The position numbers and the translations under genes were made by a program. Source: Patescibacteria group bacterium (GTDB lineage: Bacteria > Patescibacteriota > Minisyncoccia > Phycocordibacterales > PALSA-1337). Taken from it: 7,900 bases of DNA. Positions within the stretch are counted from its first letter, which is position 1. Each line of letters starts with the position of its first letter. The notes beneath the pieces were generated by a model that saw nothing but the letters and a program-made list of their open reading frames with translations, was not told where the DNA came from and made no database searches. This document shows positions 1-7,900 of this stretch, piece after piece. The stretch covers positions 1 to 7,900 of the forward strand of contig JAMDBV010000025.1 in the NCBI GenBank assembly GCA_023487965.1. The letters run 5' to 3'.

Positions 1-1
1 T

Positions 2-337
2 CTGAAGACAATCCATGAATTGGGACCGAAACTGGTCATCATAACGGATAGTGTAAACGGCGCATATATGTTCGACGGCGAAAAACATTTCGCCATGCCC
101 ATGTACCCGGATCCGCGGCCAGCATTCGACCGTACCGGTTGTGGCGACGCCTTCGCCTCAACATTTGTCTCAGCATTGGCCTTGGGACTTGCACCACTGG
201 AAGCTCTCGTATGGGCACCTGTCAATCCGATGTCTGTAGCTCAATTCGTTGGAGCCCAAGAAGGTCTGCTCTCGCGAGAGCAGATGGAATGGTGGCTCGA
301 GAGGGCGCCTGCAGACTACAAGCCGAAAGAGATATAG
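2..337 (+). CDS. PfkB/ribokinase-family carbohydrate kinase, C-terminal fragment (5' end outside window)
   Basis: This is the last 111 codons of a PfkB-superfamily kinase, which transfers phosphate from ATP to a sugar or nucleoside hydroxyl in the cytoplasm. The reading frame is open from base 2 (LKTIHELGPK...), so the true start lies upstream; the TTG at 20 is an internal Leu codon. The diagnostic motif is DRTGCGDAFASTF, equivalent to the PROSITE PfkB signature 2 (DTxGAGDxF). Its GCGD carries the anion-hole glycines and the catalytic-base Asp; Cys replaces the usual Ala. The following Asn-Pro-Met-Ser-Val and VGAQEGLL segment matches the C-terminal helix typical of the family. The substrate cannot be read from this fragment: ribokinase-, fructokinase- and adenosine-kinase-like enzymes all share this end. 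It converges with the surface-protein gene with 14 nt between stop codons. I see no hairpin plus T-tract after it. Confidence 0.93.
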   Translation: MKTIHELGPKLVIITDSVNGAYMFDGEKHFAMPMYPDPRPAFDRTGCGDAFASTFVSALALGLAPLEALVWAPVNPMSVAQFVGAQEGLLSREQMEWWLERAPADYKPKEI

Positions 338-351
338 ATTTGTTATTTTGC

Positions 352-3300
352 TTAGAACCCCAACTTCCCCTTCAAGAAATCATACATACTCACCCCCAAT
401 TCGACGAAGAAGCCCTTGATGATTTGCCATAATGATGGACGAGGGGTTGTGGTATTGATATCAGGGTTTGTTGAATCGATATTGAGTTTCTTGATATCAC
501 CGTTGATGAGAGCCAGTGTGACATTGTCGAGCTTTTTGGTAGCCACTATGCCCGAATCGGCATATGAGGCTTGATATTCACCTAGAGCATTGGCCGTATT
601 GTCGTCGAATGTGCCTGTCTCTGATACGGTGAATCCGAGTGCATTGAGGGTTTTCTGGAGGAGTTTGACGTCCATGCCTGTATTACCCTTCTCCAGATTG
701 CGAGTGATGGATGAGGGAAGCTGATTGTCGACGATTGATCGTTGATATTTCGTTGTCGGTTGTTGGTTGTTATTTGTTTGTTGATTGATGGTATTCGGTG
801 TTCGATTGTTGATTGTTGGTATTCGGACATTGGTATTTTGCTTGTTTAGCGTACAATACGCCGTTACTCCTCCATTGGAGCCTGTGCATTGCCAGAGGTA
901 TTGGGTATTTGAGTCTGTTATATCGTTTAACGTGCCTGAATTGCATACATTTTTGGTATATGAGCATGCGCCGTTTATGGGATTGGGTATTACAGTATTG
1001 TCTTTTGGTGTGGTGAATGAGTAGTCGCTTGATTGACTTGTGTTTCCACTGGAATCTGTTGATATTACCTTGAAATGATATGTGGTGTTGGGATTGAGGC
1101 CTGTGAGAGATACTGTATGTGATGTTGTTTGTGTGGAGTTCAGGCCTGAATTGCTACCATATGCATTGGTGAGACCGTATGAGACTTGGGAGGTAGATGT
1201 TTCGTCGGTGGACCAGGATATGGTGGCGGAGGCGGGAGTGACAGAGGAGACATTTACAGATGATATTTGCGGTTGACCGGTATCTGTATTCGTATTCTTA
1301 GGAAGAGAACAGGAGGTATTGGAACCGCCGTTTAGACCTTGGCAATTCCAGGTGTATTGGGTGGCGGATTCGGTGGGGTTGATGGGAATGCCGGCATTAC
1401 ACTGATTGGCAGAAGTGGAGCAGATTGCGTTGGTTGCCGGGGGCTTGGGTGTATTCGGGATATTTTCCGTTACCATTGTGGTGGTGAAGGCTCCGATATA
1501 GTTGCCGTCAGGTAGGAGGTTTGGACTGTCGGATTTTAGGTTGAATTTACCATTTGCAGGATCTTCCCATTTGGGGTCAGCGAATATGCTGTGGGTGTCA
1601 TAGCCTGTGTCGGATTTCCATTTGGAGAAGGAGTAGTAGACTTTGGATGTAAGACCATTGCCAGGAACAGAATATGTATATACGAATTCCCGACTTTTAA
1701 AACTATACATTATAGTATATGGTAGTGTGAGATTCGTCTCCGGATCGACTTTTGGTATTGTTTGCGATTGGAAACTGGTGCCGATGTTGTTGTAGTCTAT
1801 TTTTATATTTCCCTTACTGGCTTCGGTAAAGGCAATCTCAAGCCAATGATCCCCGACAAAATTTATCGAATTGTATGTTATTTCTGCTCCGGGCGTTTTT
1901 GACGCATCAATTACATTAACACTAGCCTGAGATATCGCGGTGATCGTATTGTGATCCAACTTTAACCGAGTCGCACTCGATATCTGAACACCGCGCCACC
2001 AACCATAGATCAGATTATGATGGATGCGCAAATCATCACCCAAAGAAACTGCAATGCCGTTGCCGCCCGTATTATGCGATCCTATATACGCATTTCTGAA
2101 CACATTATTAGCAATCTCAACGTTATTACACTGATAACAATATAGACCTGCTGAATTCGCCCATTGAATCGTGAGATTCTTGATTATTACATTACTCACG
2201 CCACTGACCAGAATGACAGCGTTATAATTCTTCTGCCCATCAAGTGCGACTGTCCCCGGTTGATCAGCTTCTATGGTAATCGGGTGCCCCGGGACACCGC
2301 TATGGAACATTACAAATGGACCGAAGTAAACGCCGGGCAATAGTCTGATATCATCTCCGGGGAGAGAGAGATCTATCGCGTATTGAAGTGTTTTGAGTGG
2401 TGCGCTTCTAGAACCACCGTCTCTGGCATCTGTGCCACTAGAAGAAACATAGTATGTAGTTGGCGAACCGGAGGTTGTGATTTCGTATGTTGGAGAGACT
2501 ATATTCGTACGTGGAGTAATTTTGTATTCATATGTAGTGTTGGGTTCAAGTCCGGTAACTATCATTGGTTGCTCGCCGACATTGCGCATATCATTGTACG
2601 GTGCAGAATATGTATTCTGATATGCAAGTGTGTCGAAGCCTTTAATCCACGTTGTATCACCTTTCTTGCGATACGATATGTACTGCCATATATTCTGGCT
2701 ATTTTTGTTAAATACGACAAAACCGTACATATTCGCCTTTGCATAATGACTATCATCAAATTGTGCCGTATCCGTGACGCGGTTGATTTCGACCGTCGCG
2801 GTGTTTGACCAAGCACCTGAGGCGTCTTCTACAGATACACCTAGAGTGTACTGCCCGGGATCTGCCGGGGCTGGAATGTAGTCGGAATTGACATATGAAT
2901 GAGTATCTGTATATGTCTGACTACCACTACCCTTATTCGTTATCGTTACTTTTGTCTTAGATACTGCCGATGAAGGAGTAACTGTAACCAGTATGGATGT
3001 TGTGGCGATATCATATGCGCCTGTATATGTTCTTGAGCCATATTGTTTATTGCTTACTGACGGTATGGCTATGGTTACGCTCGGGGGTACCGGATTGCTC
3101 GGATTGCCGCCACTTGAACTGATGGCCGAGAATGCCCCGGCCGGTGAACCGTCTCCCGTTATCCCGATTGCCGGACTGTTCGAGAATACGTGATAGTCTC
3201 CACTTGATGCATTGACGAAGAGCGGGTCTGCGACGGTGTTTTCACCCATGCCGGCGTCACTTATCTTTTTCGCATAGGTAGTCTGTGCATTCAGAAGATT

Positions 3301-4650
3301 CGCAGCGCCACCGGTCCAAAATATATTTTTGTCTACCGTCGCGTCTTGCGCCGCAAGCCTATCATCAAAAGAGAACGGCAAACTGAAGCCATACATCACG
3401 TTATATCGGATCATGGCATTATTCTTGCCATAATTACCATACCTCACAAAATTCACTCCCCAACTGTTTACTCCTTGCGCTTGTCTAAGAACCGCGTTGT
3501 CGATCAACGTATTGTGTTCGACAATGAATGGCCCCGTAGCGGGTCCAGTTTGTTGCATTGTAGTCGGATCCATTTCATGTTCAACTGTCTTTATGAAAAT
3601 TGAATATTGAAAACCGGACACCAAATTGTGATGGTAATTTACGCCGGTTGAATTGTAATACGCAATCATGCCAAATTGACCACTCATTGGATCCGGATCT
3701 CTGAAGCCAAATAGATTACTCAACGATTCATCCTTGAAGAATTGATTGTACTCGGCAGTCACTCTACCTCCCCACTGATTGATACCGCTTGCCACATCTC
3801 TTGCCGATGAATGGTCTATGGCAGCGGTTTTGGTACCACGACCGAAATAGAAACCAATATACGAATTCTCGGTATTACAATTGGTAATTTTCACATTGTC
3901 CGTAAAGCCTTTTGATTCGGATGTATATCCCACATGGATACCTGCGGAAACATATGATTTCAGGAAGCCCCTGAATGATATGCCGTCTATGGTGACATTG
4001 TCTCTGGTTACATCAATACCATAGTCGAGTAATGATATTTTGACGCTTCCCGCCGGTGGTAGTTGACCATTCTTGGGATGAATAGCCACTTGTGTCGGCG
4101 AATAGTAGAACATGCTATAATCGGTAGCTTTTGCGACGTTAATATCCGCCACTGTGTTGTATCTGGCTCTGGCCGATTCGTCCCAGATACCGGGAAGGTT
4201 TGCTGTGAATGTTCCGTCGATGAGGTATATACCCTGTTCACCATCAAGGGGTTTGGGATCAGTTGCTGTACCTCCATATATTATGGGTGAGCCTTCACCT
4301 CGAATGGTTAATCTCTGTCCAACATTGGGTGAATTGGAAGCCGGGGGTTTGATAGCTATCGTCTTGGTGATATTGTATGTGCCACTCTTCAGTATGATCG
4401 TACCGGGGCCGGATTGAGAATCGATGATCGATATGGCTTTTTCGACGGTTGCAAATGGTGAAGCGGATGAACCGTCATTGGCGTCATTACCGCTTGGTGA
4501 TACGTATACGGTAGATGGTATGGCATCACCTGCGGCGGCCGTTTGTCGTCTGTGATCGAATGATGCATTGAAGCCGGCCAGAACAAGTAGTGCGAATACG
4601 GCGATACTTGCTCCGATATGCAATCTGGCGGTTTTCGGGAGCTGTTTCAT
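352..4650 (-). CDS. Giant secreted/surface protein: two parallel beta-helix domains, Ig/FN3 domains, two Cys modules, C-terminal peptidoglycan-binding-like domain
   Basis: A 1432-residue predicted exported protein. The start at 4650 is chosen because the signal sequence begins there (MKQLPKTARL, then a hydrophobic core at about 12-27) and because a TATAAT box lies 7 nt upstream; an in-frame ATG at 4722 would add 24 residues and place the promoter inside the gene. Domains, by residue: signal peptide or anchor 1-40; right-handed beta-helix 1 at about 47-510, opening with TVYVSPSGNDANDG; Ig-like region about 520-625; FN3-like region ending at about 727 (GLEPNTTYEYKI); beta-helix 2 at about 730-1055, opening with TYYVSSSGTDARDGG; Cys module 1 at 1077-1114; FN3 about 1126-1216 (GLNPNTTYHFKV); Cys module 2 at 1229-1266; Asn/Gln/Thr linker 1270-1312; PG_binding_1-like domain 1315-1385 (GNTGMDVKLLQKTLNALGF); amphipathic C-terminal tail 1405-1432. 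Beta-helices of this type occur in polysaccharide lyases, epimerases and adhesins. I see no clear lyase catalytic set, so binding to or modifying surface glycans is inference. It lies 98 nt downstream of tgt. Confidence 0.9.
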   Translation of the reverse strand: MKQLPKTARLHIGASIAVFALLVLAGFNASFDHRRQTAAAGDAIPSTVYVSPSGNDANDGSSASPFATVEKAISIIDSQSGPGTIILKSGTYNITKTIAIKPPASNSPNVGQRLTIRGEGSPIIYGGTATDPKPLDGEQGIYLIDGTFTANLPGIWDESARARYNTVADINVAKATDYSMFYYSPTQVAIHPKNGQLPPAGSVKISLLDYGIDVTRDNVTIDGISFRGFLKSYVSAGIHVGYTSESKGFTDNVKITNCNTENSYIGFYFGRGTKTAAIDHSSARDVASGINQWGGRVTAEYNQFFKDESLSNLFGFRDPDPMSGQFGMIAYYNSTGVNYHHNLVSGFQYSIFIKTVEHEMDPTTMQQTGPATGPFIVEHNTLIDNAVLRQAQGVNSWGVNFVRYGNYGKNNAMIRYNVMYGFSLPFSFDDRLAAQDATVDKNIFWTGGAANLLNAQTTYAKKISDAGMGENTVADPLFVNASSGDYHVFSNSPAIGITGDGSPAGAFSAISSSGGNPSNPVPPSVTIAIPSVSNKQYGSRTYTGAYDIATTSILVTVTPSSAVSKTKVTITNKGSGSQTYTDTHSYVNSDYIPAPADPGQYTLGVSVEDASGAWSNTATVEINRVTDTAQFDDSHYAKANMYGFVVFNKNSQNIWQYISYRKKGDTTWIKGFDTLAYQNTYSAPYNDMRNVGEQPMIVTGLEPNTTYEYKITPRTNIVSPTYEITTSGSPTTYYVSSSGTDARDGGSRSAPLKTLQYAIDLSLPGDDIRLLPGVYFGPFVMFHSGVPGHPITIEADQPGTVALDGQKNYNAVILVSGVSNVIIKNLTIQWANSAGLYCYQCNNVEIANNVFRNAYIGSHNTGGNGIAVSLGDDLRIHHNLIYGWWRGVQISSATRLKLDHNTITAISQASVNVIDASKTPGAEITYNSINFVGDHWLEIAFTEASKGNIKIDYNNIGTSFQSQTIPKVDPETNLTLPYTIMYSFKSREFVYTYSVPGNGLTSKVYYSFSKWKSDTGYDTHSIFADPKWEDPANGKFNLKSDSPNLLPDGNYIGAFTTTMVTENIPNTPKPPATNAICSTSANQCNAGIPINPTESATQYTWNCQGLNGGSNTSCSLPKNTNTDTGQPQISSVNVSSVTPASATISWSTDETSTSQVSYGLTNAYGSNSGLNSTQTTSHTVSLTGLNPNTTYHFKVISTDSSGNTSQSSDYSFTTPKDNTVIPNPINGACSYTKNVCNSGTLNDITDSNTQYLWQCTGSNGGVTAYCTLNKQNTNVRIPTINNRTPNTINQQTNNNQQPTTKYQRSIVDNQLPSSITRNLEKGNTGMDVKLLQKTLNALGFTVSETGTFDDNTANALGEYQASYADSGIVATKKLDNVTLALINGDIKKLNIDSTNPDINTTTPRPSLWQIIKGFFVELGVSMYDFLKGKLGF
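715..843 (-). repeat. Low-complexity Asn/Gln/Thr-rich linker in the surface protein
   Basis: Residues 1270-1312 of the surface protein are dominated by Asn, Gln, Thr and Ile (for example TINQQTNNNQQPTT). On the + strand this appears as T/G-rich near-repeats of gttgattg and gttggt. It joins the second Cys module to the peptidoglycan-binding-like domain and is probably a flexible tether. Such DNA is prone to length change by slippage. Confidence 0.6.
853..966 (-). repeat. Cys module copy 2 of the surface protein (C-x6-C-x18-C-x10-C)
   Basis: Residues 1229-1266. The four cysteines have spacing C-x6-C-x18-C-x10-C with a Trp two residues before the third Cys and Asn-Gly-Gly before the fourth. Spacing is identical to copy 1 (1309-1422) although the residues between differ, which points to an old duplication of a small disulfide-bonded module. 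The disulfides are inferred from an exported location and even cysteine number. Confidence 0.75.
1309..1422 (-). repeat. Cys module copy 1 of the surface protein (C-x6-C-x18-C-x10-C)
   Basis: Residues 1077-1114, with the same four-cysteine spacing as copy 2, the Trp two residues before the third Cys (YTWNC) and LNGG before the last Cys. It sits between beta-helix 2 and an FN3 domain, so the order is module, FN3, module. The function of the module is unknown to me; it looks like a short structural or binding repeat of exported proteins. Confidence 0.75.
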
Positions 4651-4657
4651 TGAGGGT

Positions 4658-4663
4658 ATTATA
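4658..4663 (-). promoter_or_regulatory. Perfect -10 box (TATAAT) 7 nt before the surface-protein ATG
   Basis: On the - strand TATAAT ends 7 nt before the ATG at 4650, so a start site 6-8 nt downstream of the -10 would fall on or next to the start codon. There is no Shine-Dalgarno-like purine run before the ATG. The -35 region is weak (TTCTTG at 17-nt spacing). The -10 is inside a short inverted repeat, ggtatt (4655-4660) and aatacc (4668-4673), which could be an operator or chance. Confidence 0.6.
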
Positions 4664-4748
4664 GCAAAATACCTACTACGCAAGAACCATAAATGTTGAT
4701 TGCCGCGATAAAATAATCCCAAATATCAGCAATTCGCATACGAAAACT

Positions 4749-6815
<2,067 letters not shown>

Positions 6816-6823
6816 TAATTCGC

Positions 6824-7900
6824 CTACCCCTTTTTCACCGCGACGCGAAATACCACCCAGCTTATGAAGATAACTATTCCTGCTACATAGACCGGCGTCT
6901 CGGGCGTCAATTCTGCGGAGAGAAAACCTGACAATATAGGCGGTATCGCTTGCGCCAATGATTGCACACTCATATTGATACCCAGGACTTCTCCTTGTAT
7001 ATTGGCCGGTGAACGGCGAGAGACCAGAGCCGGCAAATGCGCCATTGCAAGGCCGTTGCCGAGCGCAAATATCGGCACAATGAGAACGAGACCGATTATC
7101 GAATGGGGAAAATAATACGCGAGTATGGAAAAAGAACCGACAAGAAGCGACCAGCGTATGATCGAAATATCATTGAAGCGCGAAGATACATAACGCGCCA
7201 CAACTCCCTGCATGAATGCGATCCAAATACCGCCATAGGCCAAGTATATTCCGATACCCTTTTGTCCGAATCCGAAACGGTGAATAAGGTATATGCTAAG
7301 GAATGTACCGAAAAATGCAAAACCGGCTTGAAATAGAAAGTTCGTAACAAATATGCCGCGCAAGCGGTCCATGCTGTATGCGGTCTTGATGTGCGTAAAG
7401 GCCGTCAACCATGAAGGACGTTCGCCATTCTGATCAGGATTGTTGGTTTCCGGGAAAATAAGGAAAATAGCAATGATATCGAGAGCGATAAGTGCGGCGG
7501 CGATAAGGAATGGCGTAAGCACGCCGAACCATGAGAAAATTGAATTGTCCGAAAGAATGCCACCAATGATTGGTCCGGTAATAAAACCGAGGCCATAGGC
7601 GGCGCCGATCAGACCGAAATTCTTGGCGCGGTCTTTCTCGGGAGTGATATCGGCTATCGCCGCCTGTGCCACGGAAATATTGCCGCCGGTGATACCGTCC
7701 AGAATCCTGGCAACAAATAGAATGGTAAGACTGCGCGAAAGTATGCCAAATGTGAATAATAGATATGATATGCATGTGCCGGCGAGCGAAACTGCGAGGA
7801 CCGGTTTCCTACCATATATATCAGAAAGTCCGCCGAGAACAGGCGCGGCCATGAATTGCGCGAGAGGCAAGACACCTATCAATATGCCAAAAAATAATAT
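6824..7900 (-). CDS. MFS drug/proton antiporter, TetA-like (DHA1) family, N-terminus outside window
   Basis: The last 358 or so codons of a 12-helix inner-membrane transporter; the frame stays open to the window edge (ILFFGI precedes the TTG at 7882), so roughly 40 N-terminal residues including helix 1 are missing. Counting that TTG as residue 1, motif A is GGLSDIYGRKPVL at 17-29 in the helix 2-3 loop. The ARILDGITGGNISVAQAAIADI segment (59-79; R60 conserved in this family) fits motif B. GAAYGLGFITGPIIGG at 93-108 is the antiporter motif C. A charged central loop (about PETNNPDQNGERPSW) separates the two halves, and the protein ends in a short basic tail, VAVKKG. This motif set is characteristic of TetA-type proton-coupled efflux pumps, but many relatives have unknown substrates, so resistance should not be assumed. 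It converges with the LOG gene. Confidence 0.92.
   Translation of the reverse strand: MLFFGILIGVLPLAQFMAAPVLGGLSDIYGRKPVLAVSLAGTCISYLLFTFGILSRSLTILFVARILDGITGGNISVAQAAIADITPEKDRAKNFGLIGAAYGLGFITGPIIGGILSDNSIFSWFGVLTPFLIAAALIALDIIAIFLIFPETNNPDQNGERPSWLTAFTHIKTAYSMDRLRGIFVTNFLFQAGFAFFGTFLSIYLIHRFGFGQKGIGIYLAYGGIWIAFMQGVVARYVSSRFNDISIIRWSLLVGSFSILAYYFPHSIIGLVLIVPIFALGNGLAMAHLPALVSRRSPANIQGEVLGINMSVQSLAQAIPPILSGFLSAELTPETPVYVAGIVIFISWVVFRVAVKKG

Noticed and set aside
2383..2808. 141-codon + strand open frame antisense to the surface-protein gene.
   Set aside because: Its composition is that of a reverse-strand shadow (Cys/Arg/Ile-rich, no domain), and the - strand frame is convincingly coding.
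4651..4722. Upstream ATG at 4722 extending the surface protein by 24 residues.
   Set aside because: The extension would put a non-signal-like sequence before the signal peptide and would place the TATAAT box inside the gene.
6817..6829. Stretch aattcgcctaccc resembling the outer end of the tgt element arm (11 of 13 bases).
   Set aside because: Too short to claim as a second copy or half-element. It overlaps the MFS stop codon region, where coding explains part of it, and no partner arm is found nearby.

Overview
The window carries five protein-coding genes packed with short gaps: the 3' end of a PfkB-type sugar kinase (+), a 1432-residue predicted surface protein (-), a queuine/preQ1 tRNA-ribosyltransferase tgt (-), a LOG/TIGR00730-type phosphoribohydrolase (+), and most of a TetA-like MFS transporter (-) that runs off the right edge. 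I see no rRNA, tRNA, CRISPR array or transposase. TGA is used as a normal stop (end of the LOG gene), so the standard bacterial code fits. The giant secreted protein (parallel beta-helices, FN3 domains, Asn-Gly-Gly/Cys modules and a C-terminal peptidoglycan-binding-like domain), the compact layout and the style of the housekeeping genes suggest an uncultivated Patescibacteria (CPR) genome. That placement is an inference from gene character, not a phylogenetic result.

Layout, left to right: the kinase ends 14 nt before the stop codon of the surface-protein gene (convergent). The surface-protein gene fills more than half the window and lies 98 nt downstream of tgt on the same strand. tgt and the LOG gene are divergent and share a 30-nt gap holding two back-to-back promoters. 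The LOG and MFS genes converge with 8 nt between their stops. No strong Rho-independent terminator is visible at either convergent junction.

The most unusual feature is inside tgt. A 136-bp palindromic element (two 30-nt arms with 28 Watson-Crick matches, and a GC-rich core with its own hairpins) is inserted in frame in the middle of the enzyme. It is flanked by a 5-bp direct repeat whose copies are exactly 150 nt (50 codons) apart. Removing one 150-nt unit leaves a smooth TGT sequence of 397 residues, close to family size. All recognisable catalytic and zinc-binding residues are still present outside the insert. This recalls the protein-coding palindromic elements (RPEs) of Rickettsia, but in a very different setting.

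A second theme is transcription and translation starts. At all three start codons visible in the window a good -10 hexamer lies only 6-9 nt upstream of the ATG and there is no Shine-Dalgarno sequence at normal spacing. This predicts leaderless or nearly leaderless mRNAs.
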